Positions 36,389 to 46,372 of a stretch of 64,000 nucleotides of DNA are shown here, piece by piece (within the stretch, counting starts at the first letter, position 1; each line of letters opens with the position of its first letter). The DNA is from Gammaproteobacteria bacterium (lineage in GTDB: Bacteria > Pseudomonadota > Gammaproteobacteria > JASBUN01). The DNA is taken from the NCBI GenBank assembly GCA_030147845.1, contig JASBUN010000028.1:1-64000 (forward strand), read 5' to 3'. The notes under the pieces are model-generated. The model did no database searches. It was not told the origin of the DNA and saw only the letters and a program-made list of their open reading frames with translations. The position numbers were made by a program, and so were the translations under genes.

Positions 36389-38602
36389 ATGACGCAAGAC
36401 GCGCCCGGCTTCCTCCGTATCGCCATCCCTGCCCCGTTGCAGCGCAGTTTCGACTACCTGCCACCGGCCGGGGTCGAAATCGCCGAGCTGCGCAGTGGCA
36501 CGCGCGTGCGCGTGCCATTCGGGCGCGGCCAAGCGGTGGGGGTGCTGTTGCAGTGTGTGACCGAAGCCGCGGTCGAAGCCGCCCGGTTACGACGCGCAAT
36601 CGAGATACTGGACGATAGCCCGGCCGTCACCGAGGAAATCTTGCAGTTGTGCTTGTGGTCGGCCGGCTACTACCACCACCCGATCGGCGAAGTGGTGGCC
36701 GCGGCCTTGCCAACCTTGTTACGTCAAGGCCGGTCGCAGCGCGATAGCGGCGTACGCCATTGGTCGCTGACCGCCGCCGGTCACGCCATTGATATCGAAC
36801 AGCTACGCCGCTCGCCGCGACAAGCGGCGCTGCTGGCTTTGCTGAAGCGACATGAGGGTGGTGTCGATCGCGCCCGACTCGATGCCCACGGCGACCCCTG
36901 GCAAGCGGCGATGCGCACCCTGATCGCCAAAGGCTGGGTCGTGATGGAGGAACGTTCCGCGCTGCTGGCGAGCGCTTCGGCATTCGAGCACGGACCAAGC
37001 CTCAACGCCGATCAACAACAGGCGGTCGACACGCTCACCGGCAGCTTGGGCGAATTTCAAGCATTCTTGCTCTATGGCGTTACCGGCAGCGGCAAGACCG
37101 AAGTTTATCTACGCGTCATCGAGCAGGTTTTGCGCCAGGGCAAGCAGGCGCTGGTATTAGTGCCCGAGATCGGCCTGACGCCGCAGCTGGTCGAGCGCTT
37201 TCGCCGCCGCCTGCAGCAACCGCTGGTAGTACTGCATTCCGCCCTGTCGGACCGCGAGCGTCTGGATGCCTGGCTGGCGGCCCGCACCGGCCGCGCCGCG
37301 GTAGTCATCGGCACGCGTTCAGCGGTATTTACACCGCTTCCCGAAATCGGACTGATCATCGTCGATGAGGAACATGACTTATCCTACAAACAGCAAGACG
37401 GTCTGCGTTACTCCGCTCGCGACTTGGCCCTCATACGCGCGCGCAACGCCGGCATCCCGGTACTGCTGGCTTCGGCGACACCCTCACTGGAAAGCCTGTA
37501 CAACGCCGAACAGTCGCGCTACCGGCTACTGCGCTTACCGGAACGCGCCGGCGCGGCGCTGCATCCGAGCATGCAACTGCTCGATGTCCGCAGCCGGCCA
37601 ATGCAGGACGGGCTATCCGAGCTTTTGCTGACGCGTATGCGCCAGCACCTCGACGCCGGCGGCCAGACACTGTTGTTCCTGAACCGGCGCGGCTTCGCGC
37701 CAACGCTGCTGTGCCATGATTGCGGCTGGATTGCCCAATGCCGGCGCTGCGACGCGCGCATGACCCTGCACCATGCGCAGCAACGCCTGCGCTGCCACCA
37801 CTGCGGCGCCGAGCGCGCCATCGACAGCGCCTGCCCGGCCTGCGACAGCGCCGACTTACGCGCCCTCGGCCAGGGTACCGAACGTATGGAGCAGGCTTTG
37901 CGGCAAGCCTTCCCGGAGGTCGGGGTGGTGCGCATCGATCGCGATAGCACGCGCCGCAAGGGCGAGATGCAGGCGCGCCTAGACAGCATCCACGACGGTA
38001 GCAACCGTATCTTGGTCGGCACGCAGATGCTGGCCAAAGGTCATCATTTCCCGGACGTCACCCTGGTCGGCGTCATCGACACCGATCAGGGACTGTTCAG
38101 CGCCGACTTCCGCGCCGGCGAACGCATGGCGCAACTGGTCCTGCAGGTCGCCGGCCGTGCCGGACGCGCCGATAAACCCGGCGAGGTGTTGATCCAGACG
38201 CATTTTCCCAATCACCCACTGCTACAACTGTTGGTCCAGCAAGATTATTATCGGTTCGCCGCGGCCGCCCTGGCCGAGCGCGCCGAGGTCGGTTTGCCAC
38301 CGTTCGGCTGCCTGGCGCTGCTGCGCGCCGAGGCGCCCGCGCGCGACGCCCCACAACAGTTTTTGCAACAAGTCGCCGAGCGGGCGCAGGCCTATCGGGT
38401 CCGCGGCGTCGAACTGCTCGGCCCGGTAGCCGCGCCGATGGAACGGCGTCAGGGCCGCTATCGCAGCCAACTGTTATTGCAGGCCGCCGAGCGCGCCGAC
38501 CTGCACCGCCTGCTGGCGCAGCTGGTGCCGAGCTTGGAATCGCTCAAACAAACGCGTAAGGTGCGGTGGTCACTGGACGTTGACCCCATGGACCTGATGT
38601 AA
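36389..38602 (+). CDS. priA: Primosomal replication restart helicase PriA
   Basis: A 737-residue 3'-5' DNA helicase that reloads the replisome at collapsed forks. The N-terminal DNA-binding domain opens LRIAIPAPLQRSFDYLPP. The helicase core has Walker A GVTGSGKTEVY, the DEEH box (IVDEEHD), LLASATPSLESL and QMLAKGHHFPDVTLVGV with the QVAGRAGR motif. Eight cysteines of the two zinc sites are visible between residues ~440 and 490 (CHDCG, CRRCD, CHHCG, CPACD). Length is normal. Its upstream DNA holds the DnaA-box cluster. Confidence 0.97.
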   Translation: MTQDAPGFLRIAIPAPLQRSFDYLPPAGVEIAELRSGTRVRVPFGRGQAVGVLLQCVTEAAVEAARLRRAIEILDDSPAVTEEILQLCLWSAGYYHHPIGEVVAAALPTLLRQGRSQRDSGVRHWSLTAAGHAIDIEQLRRSPRQAALLALLKRHEGGVDRARLDAHGDPWQAAMRTLIAKGWVVMEERSALLASASAFEHGPSLNADQQQAVDTLTGSLGEFQAFLLYGVTGSGKTEVYLRVIEQVLRQGKQALVLVPEIGLTPQLVERFRRRLQQPLVVLHSALSDRERLDAWLAARTGRAAVVIGTRSAVFTPLPEIGLIIVDEEHDLSYKQQDGLRYSARDLALIRARNAGIPVLLASATPSLESLYNAEQSRYRLLRLPERAGAALHPSMQLLDVRSRPMQDGLSELLLTRMRQHLDAGGQTLLFLNRRGFAPTLLCHDCGWIAQCRRCDARMTLHHAQQRLRCHHCGAERAIDSACPACDSADLRALGQGTERMEQALRQAFPEVGVVRIDRDSTRRKGEMQARLDSIHDGSNRILVGTQMLAKGHHFPDVTLVGVIDTDQGLFSADFRAGERMAQLVLQVAGRAGRADKPGEVLIQTHFPNHPLLQLLVQQDYYRFAAAALAERAEVGLPPFGCLALLRAEAPARDAPQQFLQQVAERAQAYRVRGVELLGPVAAPMERRQGRYRSQLLLQAAERADLHRLLAQLVPSLESLKQTRKVRWSLDVDPMDLM

Positions 38603-38736
38603 GACGGGCGTCGCCCTCCCAGATTCGAGTTGAAAGATGTAATAGACAAGCGATAATAGCCCGCTAATCCGCGCGCTCGGCTTGGCCGTCCGCGGCGCCG
38701 CACCAAACCACAAGCGTTGTATCCCGAATCTCACGT

Positions 38737-40497
38737 ATGAAACACCACCTCGCACAGCTGGTCTCCACGGCACTGGCAACCCTGCAGGAAGCCGGCACAT
38801 TGGACGCTCTTGGCGCCGACGTCATAAAAATTGATCGTAGCCGCGATCGGGCGCACGGCGACTTCGCCTGTAACGTCGCCCTGACGCTGGCCAAATCCGC
38901 AGGCCGCAAACCACGCCAACTGGCCGAACAGATCGTCGCCGCGCTGCCGCCCTCAGCGCTGGTGGTCAAGGTCGACATCGCCGGCCCCGGCTTCATCAAT
39001 TTCTACTTGGCGCCGTCCGCCTACCATCAACTCATCGGCGCTATCCTGCAAACCGGGCAACAGTACGGCCGCAGCGACGTCGGCCAAGGACAAGCCGTAC
39101 AAGTGGAGTTCGTGTCCGCCAACCCAACCGGCCCACTCCATGTCGGTCACGGCCGTGGCGCGGCCTACGGCGCCACCGTCGCCGACTTGTTGGCCGCGGT
39201 CGGTTACCGCGTGCATCGCGAGTACTATGTCAATGACGCCGGACGACAAATGGATATTCTGGCCGCCAGTGTGTGGCTGCGTTATTTGGACTTATGCGGC
39301 GAGACGCTGCCGTTCCCGCGCAACGGTTACAAGGGCGACTACGTCTGGGATATCGCCGCCACGCTGCACCGCGAACAGGGCGACGCGCTGCGCTTCGAGG
39401 CTGAACGCGTGGTGGCCGACCTGCCGCCGGATGAAACGGCCGGTGGCGACAAGGAACAGCACATCGACGCGCTCATCGCGCGTGCGCGCGAGTTGCTCGG
39501 CGACGAGCGCTACCGCCAGGTGTTCGATCTCGGCTTAAATACAATTCTGGCGGATATACGTCAGGACTTACACGAATTCGGGGTCGACTACGAGCAATGG
39601 TATTCGGAACGCTCACTGAACGAATCCGGCGCCGTCGAACGTGCTATCGAGCGCTTAAAGCAAGCCGGCCGAATGTACCAGCGCGACGGCGCCTGGTGGT
39701 TTCGGACCACGGACTTCGGCGACGAGAAGGATCGCGTGGTGATACGCGATAACGGCCAGCAAACTTACTTTGCTTCCGATATCGCCTATCACGCCGATAA
39801 ACTCGAACGTGGATTTGATCGCGTCATCGACGTCTGGGGGGCCGATCACCACGGTTACGTACCGCGCGTGAAGGCGGCACTGCAGGCCCTCGGCGAGGAT
39901 CCCGGGCGCCTGGAAGTTCTACTGGTACAGTTCGCGATCCTTTATCGCGGCGGTGAAAAGGCGCAAATGTCGACCCGCTCGGGCGAATTCGTTACCCTGC
40001 GCGAATTGCGGCATGAAGTCGGCAACGACGCGGCACGCTTTTTCTACGTCATGCGCAAATGCGAACAGCACCTCGATTTTGATCTCGACCTGGCCAAATC
40101 GCAGTCCAGCGACAACCCGGTATACTATGTGCAATACGCCCATGCACGGGTTTGCAGCGTCATGAAACAACTAGCGGAAAAGGGCCTGCAGCATGATCAA
40201 GATCGTGGCAATAGGCACCTTGATCGGTTGCACGAACAGCATGAACTGGATCTCATGATCGCGCTGTCGCGCTATCCGGAGGTGGTCGAAACCGCGGCTG
40301 TCGCGCACGAACCGCATCAACTGGCGCAGTATCTGCGCGAATTGGCCAACGGCTTCCATACCTACTACAACGCCCACCAGTTTCTGGTCGACGACCACGA
40401 CTTGCGCGATGCCCGACTCAATTTGATCGTCGCTACCCGCCAAGTGCTACATAACGGCCTGACCCTGCTCGGCGTGTCGGCGCCGGAGTCGATGTAG
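38737..40497 (+). CDS. argS: Arginyl-tRNA synthetase
   Basis: A 586-residue class I synthetase. It has the N-terminal Arg-tRNA D-loop-binding domain, the HIGH-type motif in [17 protein letters not shown] (near residue 125), the KMSKS equivalent in [13 protein letters not shown] and the DALR anticodon-binding domain at the C-terminus ([15 protein letters not shown]). Length matches bacterial ArgS. It follows priA by 134 bases and precedes a SPOR-domain gene, the order found in Pseudomonas. Confidence 0.97.
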   Translation: MKHHLAQLVSTALATLQEAGTLDALGADVIKIDRSRDRAHGDFACNVALTLAKSAGRKPRQLAEQIVAALPPSALVVKVDIAGPGFINFYLAPSAYHQLIGAILQTGQQYGRSDVGQGQAVQVEFVSANPTGPLHVGHGRGAAYGATVADLLAAVGYRVHREYYVNDAGRQMDILAASVWLRYLDLCGETLPFPRNGYKGDYVWDIAATLHREQGDALRFEAERVVADLPPDETAGGDKEQHIDALIARARELLGDERYRQVFDLGLNTILADIRQDLHEFGVDYEQWYSERSLNESGAVERAIERLKQAGRMYQRDGAWWFRTTDFGDEKDRVVIRDNGQQTYFASDIAYHADKLERGFDRVIDVWGADHHGYVPRVKAALQALGEDPGRLEVLLVQFAILYRGGEKAQMSTRSGEFVTLRELRHEVGNDAARFFYVMRKCEQHLDFDLDLAKSQSSDNPVYYVQYAHARVCSVMKQLAEKGLQHDQDRGNRHLDRLHEQHELDLMIALSRYPEVVETAAVAHEPHQLAQYLRELANGFHTYYNAHQFLVDDHDLRDARLNLIVATRQVLHNGLTLLGVSAPESM

Positions 40498-40503
40498 GCG
40501 GCC

Positions 40504-41103
40504 ATGGCGAGAGATTACAAGAACAGCGGTAAAAAAAAGAACGCGCGCGCCGCCGTGCCGGGCTGGGTGTGGATGCTGACCGGCTTGAGCGTCGGCCTGT
40601 TGGTGGCGCTGCTGGTCTACCTCAATCAAGTCCACGTGGCGCGACATTCACCCGCCGTCGCAGCGGCGACGAAGCCGAACGGACACGCGGCGGCCGTCAA
40701 GCATACGCCGGCCAAAGCGCCCAGCCACGGCAAAAAGGCCGGCAGTAAAGCCGGCGGCAACGGCGTACGCTACGAGTTCTACACCCTACTGCCGCAAAGT
40801 GAAGTCGTCATTCCCGACCAGGAGTTGAACGAACGCAGCAAGGGCCCGCAGGCCAAGACCAAGCCGCCCGGCAGCTACATGCTGCAAGCCGGCTCGTTTC
40901 GGCAACGCCCGGAAGCCAAAGCGTTCAAGGGCGAGTTGGCCTTGCTGGGTATCGTCGCCAGTATCCAGAACGTCACCATCGGCAGCGACACCTGGTATCG
41001 AGTACGCATCGGCCCGTTCGACACGTTTGCGGAAATCGCGCGCGTGCGCGCCCGCCTGCGTGGCAACAACATCAACGCTATTCCGGTAAAAATCAAGGGC
41101 TGA
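40504..41103 (+). CDS. SPOR domain protein (FtsN-like)
   Basis: A 199-residue bitopic protein. A basic cytoplasmic start (RDYKNSGKKKN) is followed by one membrane helix (about residues 20-43), an Ala/Lys-rich linker and a C-terminal SPOR domain (from ~122: GSYMLQAGSFRQRPEAKAFKGELALLG-type strand-helix, ending RVRIGPFDTFAEIARVRARL). SPOR domains bind denuded septal peptidoglycan. The layout and the place after argS match the FtsN-like protein of pseudomonads. Start is six bases after the argS stop. Its 3' end overlaps the convergent membrane-protein gene by 11 bases. Confidence 0.88.
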   Translation: MARDYKNSGKKKNARAAVPGWVWMLTGLSVGLLVALLVYLNQVHVARHSPAVAAATKPNGHAAAVKHTPAKAPSHGKKAGSKAGGNGVRYEFYTLLPQSEVVIPDQELNERSKGPQAKTKPPGSYMLQAGSFRQRPEAKAFKGELALLGIVASIQNVTIGSDTWYRVRIGPFDTFAEIARVRARLRGNNINAIPVKIKG

Positions 41104-41584
41104 GCAGCGCCCGGCCGCGATGCAGTTCGTGTGCGATAGCGGCCGCCAGCATCAACGCCGCACCCGTCAGCATGGCATAAGCACCCCAGTCGAGCTGCAC
41201 CTGATCGAACATGCCTTGCGCAAACCAAGCGAACGGATTGCCCGCCAATTGCGCCTGCATATGAGCGGCGCTCTCGGCCAAGGCGTCGCGCCAACGCAGA
41301 TAGCCGACGATCCAGGCGCTCAAGCCAAAAAATCCGGTTACCCATAACCAGCGGTAGCGCCCCAACGCCGCCGCGCCAAGCGCGGCGGCGCCGAGCACGA
41401 CGCATATCAACGCCACCCAGATGACACTGGGATCGTGCTGCAGACGATAGATACTGAACAGATTTTGTTCACCACCAAGCGGTATGCGCACCAGCGGCGC
41501 GTACAGACCGGCCAGGACACCGAGCGCGCCGGCCGCGGCGAGCATCGTTTTGAGATTGGACTGTGTGGTACGTGGCATGTGCAT
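41093..41584 (-). CDS. Conserved membrane protein of unknown function
   Basis: A 163-residue protein with four predicted membrane helices (about residues 13-35, 54-75, 78-98 and 132-153). A polar loop between helices 3 and 4 contains RWRDALAESAAHMQAQLAGNPFAWF. I do not recognise a named family. The coding pattern is convincing, and the gene ends within the SPOR gene's 3' end on the opposite strand. Confidence 0.7.
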   Translation of the reverse strand: MHMPRTTQSNLKTMLAAAGALGVLAGLYAPLVRIPLGGEQNLFSIYRLQHDPSVIWVALICVVLGAAALGAAALGRYRWLWVTGFFGLSAWIVGYLRWRDALAESAAHMQAQLAGNPFAWFAQGMFDQVQLDWGAYAMLTGAALMLAAAIAHELHRGRALLSP

Positions 41585-41602
41585 CCCTTCGAGTCGGTGC
41601 GC

Positions 41603-42478
41603 CTACTCTCCGAATAGAGCGCATTTTTGACGGTAAAGCGCCGAAATATCCTCATCGGCATAACCGGCCTCGATCAAGCGCCGGTAGTGTATCAAAGTCA
41701 TTTCGACAATGGGCAGGCGGATTTCGGTGCTCGTAAGCGCCTCGGCCATGCGCCGGCAGATGTTCAGATCCTTGTGGTGCAAGGCGACCTTGAAGCGCGG
41801 ACTGAAATCGCGTTGCAGCATGCTCCGGCCGCGATTACTGAGGAACCAATTTGCCGCCGCGCCGCCGCCGATGACATCGATCGCCTGATCCATATTCAGC
41901 CCGGCAGCTTCGCCAAAGGCCAGCGCTTCGGTAACCGCCTGATTAATACCGGCTGCCATGATCTGGTTGACGGCCTTGGTGATCTGACCGTTACCGACCG
42001 GCCCCATGTGCACGATGTGCGCGGCGACGGCGCCCAGTAGCGGGCGCACGCGCTCGAACTGTGCGGGTTCACCGCCGACCATCATCACCAGGCTGCCGTT
42101 GCGCGCGCCCTCGACGCCACCGGAAACCGGCGCGTCGAGAAAGTGGGCGCCGTATGACGCCAGGCGCCGGCTCGCCTCGCGCGCGGTATCGGCACCGACG
42201 GTGGATGTATCCACCACCAGCATGTCGGCGTGCAACCCGGCGCGCATGCGATCGATGACCTGCAATAAGTCTTCGTCAGCCGACAGCGACAACAGCACGC
42301 AATCGACCGCGCGCGCCAACGCCGCCGGATCATCGGCGATCGGCACACCGAGCTGCGCGCTCAACGGCTCGGCTTTGGCGCGACTGCGATTCCACAGCGC
42401 CGCCAATAACCCCGCCGCGGCCAAATTGCGCGCCATGGGGTCGCCCATGGCGCCCAGCCCGATGAATCCCACCTGCAT
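41603..42478 (-). CDS. NAD(P)-dependent beta-hydroxyacid dehydrogenase (3-hydroxyisobutyrate dehydrogenase family)
   Basis: A 291-residue oxidoreductase. The dinucleotide site is MQVGFIGLGAMGDPMARNL, the substrate signature is DAPVSGGVEGARNGSL (near residue 120) and the catalytic Lys lies in NGQITKAVNQIMAAG. I use ATG 42478, with GAGGTGA just upstream, over a longer frame to 42520. Members act on tartronate semialdehyde, 3-hydroxyisobutyrate or succinic semialdehyde; the substrate here is open. It lies between a membrane-protein gene and speA, with no pathway partner. Confidence 0.88.
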   Translation of the reverse strand: MQVGFIGLGAMGDPMARNLAAAGLLAALWNRSRAKAEPLSAQLGVPIADDPAALARAVDCVLLSLSADEDLLQVIDRMRAGLHADMLVVDTSTVGADTAREASRRLASYGAHFLDAPVSGGVEGARNGSLVMMVGGEPAQFERVRPLLGAVAAHIVHMGPVGNGQITKAVNQIMAAGINQAVTEALAFGEAAGLNMDQAIDVIGGGAAANWFLSNRGRSMLQRDFSPRFKVALHHKDLNICRRMAEALTSTEIRLPIVEMTLIHYRRLIEAGYADEDISALYRQKCALFGE

Positions 42479-42588
42479 GTTCACCTCGGCCTTTGATGTC
42501 ATCGACATGAATCCCCGCAACCCATATTGTCGGCGCGCTCGCGCCTACATTTGCACGGTCTCGGCCGCGCCCGCCCACCCCATTCGAT

Positions 42589-44478
42589 TCAGTCTTCGAG
42601 ATAGGTATAGCCGGTCAAGCCGGCCTCCAACTCCCCCAAATACTGTTCACGCTGGGCGTCGCCAAGTTCAGCGGCGGCAATTTTGCGACGATAAGCCGCC
42701 AACAGGGTCTCGGCATCAAAGTGCACATAGCGTAATACCTCGTCGACCGTGTCACCGCGTGCGGCCTGCGTCAGCCGATGGCCGCCGCCGTCCAGCAACT
42801 CGACATTGACCGAATCGGTATCGCCGAACAAATTGTGCATATCGCCCAAAATCTCCTGATAGGCGCCGACCATGAATATACCCAGCAGGTACTCTTCACG
42901 GGCGCGGAGCTCATGTACAGGCAAGGTCGAAACGACACCCTCGCTATCGACGTACTGATCGATGCGCCCGTCCGAATCACAGGTAAGATCCTGTAACACC
43001 GCGTAGCGAGTCGGCGCTTCGTGGTGACGGTGCAGCGGCACCACAGGAAACAACTGTCGAATAGCCCAGACGTCAGGGATGGATTGGAACACCGAGAAGT
43101 TGCAGAAATATTTATCGGCGAGAATATCGTGCAACTCATCGATCAATTCGCGGTGCGAGCGATTGCTCGGCGCCAAAAACGGCATCACCTTACGGCAGGT
43201 GGCAAAATACAACTGCTCGACACGTGCGCGTTGGTCGAGCGTCAACACGCCATGGGTGTACATGGCGCGCGCCTCGCCCAAGGAGTGCGCGGCATCGTGA
43301 TAGCTCTCGACCGCCGAGCGGCTGGACAGACTTTGCAGGCCGCGCCACAGATCATGCAGAATGAGCGGGTCGTGTTCGGTCGGCGCGTGCAAATTGTCGG
43401 TATCCGGGGCACGCTCCATATCGATGACATTAGTAATCAACACCGCATGGTGCGCGGTCATGGCGCGCCCGGACTCGGTAATGACGTCCGGGTGCGGCAG
43501 ACCGTTGTCGGCGCAGGTCTCCCACAGGCTATGGATAATGTTGCGCGCATACTCCCGCACGCTGTAGTTCATGGAGCAGAAACTGCGCGAACGCGTGCCC
43601 TCGTAATCGACGCCCAACCCGCCGCCCACGTCGACGCAACGAATGTTGACCGACATGCCGTGCAACTCGGCGTAGAAGCGCGCGGCCTCGCGCATGCCGC
43701 GCTGGATATCGCGGATATTGGCGATCTGCGAACCCATGTGGTAGTGCAACAGTTGCAAGCTATCGAGCATGTCCTCGGCACGCAGGCGTTCGACCATGGC
43801 CAGCACCTGTGCCGCGGACAAGCCGAACTTGGCCTTTTCGCCGCCGGTGTTCTGCCATTTTCCCGCACCGATGGAGGCCAAGCGCACGCGCATGCCCAGC
43901 AACGGCGCAATGCCGAGATCGCGCGATTCGCGGATGACGGTTTCCAGTTCCGAGAGCTTTTCGACGACGATGAAGACGCGATGACCAAGCTGCCGGCCGA
44001 TCAATGCCAGGCGAATATACTCACGATCTTTGTAGCCATTGCAAACCACTACGCTGCCATTACCACCGGACAGCGCTAACACCGCCATCAACTCCGGCTT
44101 GCTACCGGCCTCCAGGCCGACGCGGCCGGCCGCGCGGCTGAGAATTTCCTCGACCACACTGCGCTGTTGATTGACCTTGATGGGGTAGACCGCGGTGTAA
44201 CTGCCCTGGTAGTCATTCTCCTGCATTGCGCTCCGAAACGCATCACACAGGGTGTCTACGCGGTCTTGCAGGATATCGGTAAACCGCACCAGGACCGGCA
44301 AACTCAGTCCGGCCTCCAACAGTTCACCGGTAAGCTGGTGCAGGTCGATGCCGTCGGAGTCCAGTGCGCGGTTGGGCCGTGCGATCACATTGCCGCGCGC
44401 GTTGACATCGAAATAGCCCCCGCTCCAGTGGGCAATATTGTAAGCGTCGGTGGCATGTTGGGGATCGGTGTCGGACAT
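42589..44478 (-). CDS. speA: Biosynthetic arginine decarboxylase
   Basis: A 629-residue PLP enzyme that makes agmatine from arginine, entry to polyamine synthesis. The PLP-Lys is in YPIKVNQQ (residue ~100), followed by GLEAGSKPELMAVLAL and GNGSVVVCNGYKDREYIRLAL. The Gly-rich phosphate site is VDVGGGLGVDYEGT, and the C-terminal half has FSVFQSIPDVWAI and TCDSDGRIDQYVD. Size agrees with SpeA. Divergent from speE across a 152-base gap. Agmatine-to-putrescine genes are not in this window. Confidence 0.96.
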   Translation of the reverse strand: MSDTDPQHATDAYNIAHWSGGYFDVNARGNVIARPNRALDSDGIDLHQLTGELLEAGLSLPVLVRFTDILQDRVDTLCDAFRSAMQENDYQGSYTAVYPIKVNQQRSVVEEILSRAAGRVGLEAGSKPELMAVLALSGGNGSVVVCNGYKDREYIRLALIGRQLGHRVFIVVEKLSELETVIRESRDLGIAPLLGMRVRLASIGAGKWQNTGGEKAKFGLSAAQVLAMVERLRAEDMLDSLQLLHYHMGSQIANIRDIQRGMREAARFYAELHGMSVNIRCVDVGGGLGVDYEGTRSRSFCSMNYSVREYARNIIHSLWETCADNGLPHPDVITESGRAMTAHHAVLITNVIDMERAPDTDNLHAPTEHDPLILHDLWRGLQSLSSRSAVESYHDAAHSLGEARAMYTHGVLTLDQRARVEQLYFATCRKVMPFLAPSNRSHRELIDELHDILADKYFCNFSVFQSIPDVWAIRQLFPVVPLHRHHEAPTRYAVLQDLTCDSDGRIDQYVDSEGVVSTLPVHELRAREEYLLGIFMVGAYQEILGDMHNLFGDTDSVNVELLDGGGHRLTQAARGDTVDEVLRYVHFDAETLLAAYRRKIAAAELGDAQREQYLGELEAGLTGYTYLED

Positions 44479-44630
44479 GGCGTCGGTTACATCCTCGTTG
44501 GCGGTACGGGTTGAGCGAATTATGAAGTATCGGCGTGCAGAATAGAACGACGCGCCGGCCCGCGCTTGCCACTGACGATGTCGGTCCTGTATCTTTAGCG
44601 CCCGTCGATCGCTCCCCGAGGTAAGCGAAC

Positions 44631-45485
44631 ATGTCGCTGGATGAACACTGGTACACCGAAGCCTACGAAGAGTGCGGTAGCGCGTTTTCGCTGCGCATAA
44701 AGGAGAAATTGCACGACGAAACCACGCCCTACCAGCGCATCGAAATCTATGCGACGGAGAAATTCGGCAATCTCATGACTATCGACGGCTTGGTCATGCT
44801 AACGGACCGCGACAACTTCGTATACCACGAGATGATGTCGCATCCGGCGCTGTTCATCCACGAAAATCCGCGCAAAGTAGTGATCATTGGCGGCGGCGAC
44901 TGCGGCACCTTGCACGAGGTGCTCAAACATACCGAAGTCGAACAGGCTTGGCAGATCGAGATCGATGAGCGCGTCACGCGCCTGTCCGAGCAATTTTTCC
45001 CGGCTTTATGTCAATCCAACAACGATGCCCGCGCACAGCTGTATTTTGGCGACGGCATCCAATGGGTCAAAGACGCCGAACCCGGCAGCATCGACGTCAT
45101 CATTATCGATAGCACCGATCCCGTCGGCCCGGCCGAAGGTCTTTTCTCCGAGCCATTTTATCGCGACTGTGAGCGCGCCTTGAGCGATAGCGGCATTCTT
45201 GTCCAGCAAAGCGAATCGCCACTGTATCACATGCGCATCATCGCACCGATGCATAAGGCCATGGCCCGCGCCGGATTTACCGACACAAAAACACTGCACT
45301 TCTGCCAGTGCAGTTATCCGAGCGGCTGGTGGAGCGCGACGATGGCGCGCAAAGGACGGAGCATCGATACCTTTCGCGAGCAAGCGGTGCAACAACGCCG
45401 CTTCGAAACGCAGTATTACAATGCAGACATCCATCGCGGCGCGTTCGCCACGCCGGAATTCATGCGCCGCATCCTGGACCAATGA
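44631..45485 (+). CDS. speE: Spermidine synthase
   Basis: A 284-residue aminopropyltransferase that joins putrescine and decarboxylated SAM. It has the N-terminal beta domain (YQRIEIYATEKFGNLMTIDG), the SAM-binding VVIIGGGDCGTLHEVLKH and the catalytic Asp in IIIDSTDPVGPAEGLFS. It is divergent from speA, so the two are probably co-regulated in polyamine synthesis. A degenerate REP unit lies about 60 bases after the stop. Confidence 0.95.
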   Translation: MSLDEHWYTEAYEECGSAFSLRIKEKLHDETTPYQRIEIYATEKFGNLMTIDGLVMLTDRDNFVYHEMMSHPALFIHENPRKVVIIGGGDCGTLHEVLKHTEVEQAWQIEIDERVTRLSEQFFPALCQSNNDARAQLYFGDGIQWVKDAEPGSIDVIIIDSTDPVGPAEGLFSEPFYRDCERALSDSGILVQQSESPLYHMRIIAPMHKAMARAGFTDTKTLHFCQCSYPSGWWSATMARKGRSIDTFREQAVQQRRFETQYYNADIHRGAFATPEFMRRILDQ

Positions 45486-45544
45486 GGCTGGAGGCCGCCG
45501 CCGACAAAACCACCGCGCCACCGATTCGCCTGCCGCATTCCGTA

Positions 45545-45566
45545 GTAGGTACGGCTTCAGCCATGC
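45545..45566 (+). repeat. Degenerate REP unit at the end of the FetB-type gene
   Basis: GTAGGTACGGCTTCAGCCATGC differs from the window's REP unit (GTAGGCACGGCTTTAGCCGTGC) at three positions. It covers the last codons and stop of the minus-strand permease gene. Confidence 0.6.
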
Positions 45567-46372
45567 GCGTGTATGTCCGGCACGCGCAGGCGATCGAGGC
45601 GCAATCGTTGACGCGCATCGAATAGCCGCCTCGACCCCAACTGTAACGCGGCCAAGGTGCCAAAACCGGTACCGGCCGAAATCAAAAACATCATCAGGAT
45701 TTGATACTTGACCGCCTGCAACGGCGGACTGCCGGCCAAAATCTGGCCGGTCATCATACCCGGCAGACTGACCACGCCAGCGGCGGCCATGGCGTTGATG
45801 ATCGGTATCATGCCGCTGCGGGCGGCATCACGCCGAATGCCGCCGATCGCTTGGCGCCAATCCTGCCCATGCGCCAAACGCGCCTCGATGCCGGCGCGCT
45901 GTTGCCAAGCGGTCTGCGTCAGGCGGTCCAAGCCCACTGCGATGCCGGTCATGGTATTACCGAGCAGCATGCCCAACAACGGAATCGCATATTGCGGCGT
46001 GTACCACGGCCGCACCTGAATGATGACGGTCAAGGCCAGCAGGGTTACCGAAAATGCCGACACGAACATGGATACGGTGCCCATGCCAAAACCCCACCAG
46101 CCCGTGAAGCGGTAGCGCTGGCGCGCCATGACTTCGCGTCCGGCGATCAACAACATGACCGAGGCAATGGCGATCATCCACAGCAGGTGGACGGCCGCAA
46201 ACAGCGCCTCCAACACCAGTCCGACCAATAACAGTTGGACCGTCGTGCGCAACGCCGCGATGGCGATTTGGCCTGTCAAAGCCAAGCGCATGCGCAACGA
46301 CAGCAGCGCCAGCGCCAACACCAAACCGGCTGCTAAGCTCAAATCCAGCGGCGTCAATTTAATCAGTTGCAC
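45557..46372 (-). CDS. fetB: ABC transporter permease, FetB type (UPF0014)
   Basis: A 271-residue membrane protein with about seven helices and the family sequences LTGQIAIAALRTTVQLLLVGLVLE, LLGMLLGNTMTGIAVGLDR and NAMAAAGVVSLPGMMTGQILAG. E. coli FetAB exports iron and protects against oxidative stress; the role here is by homology. It overlaps the ATPase gene by ten bases. The last four codons and stop lie in a degenerate REP palindrome, which may have changed the natural C-terminus. Confidence 0.9.
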   Translation of the reverse strand: MQLIKLTPLDLSLAAGLVLALALLSLRMRLALTGQIAIAALRTTVQLLLVGLVLEALFAAVHLLWMIAIASVMLLIAGREVMARQRYRFTGWWGFGMGTVSMFVSAFSVTLLALTVIIQVRPWYTPQYAIPLLGMLLGNTMTGIAVGLDRLTQTAWQQRAGIEARLAHGQDWRQAIGGIRRDAARSGMIPIINAMAAAGVVSLPGMMTGQILAGSPPLQAVKYQILMMFLISAGTGFGTLAALQLGSRRLFDARQRLRLDRLRVPDIHAHG

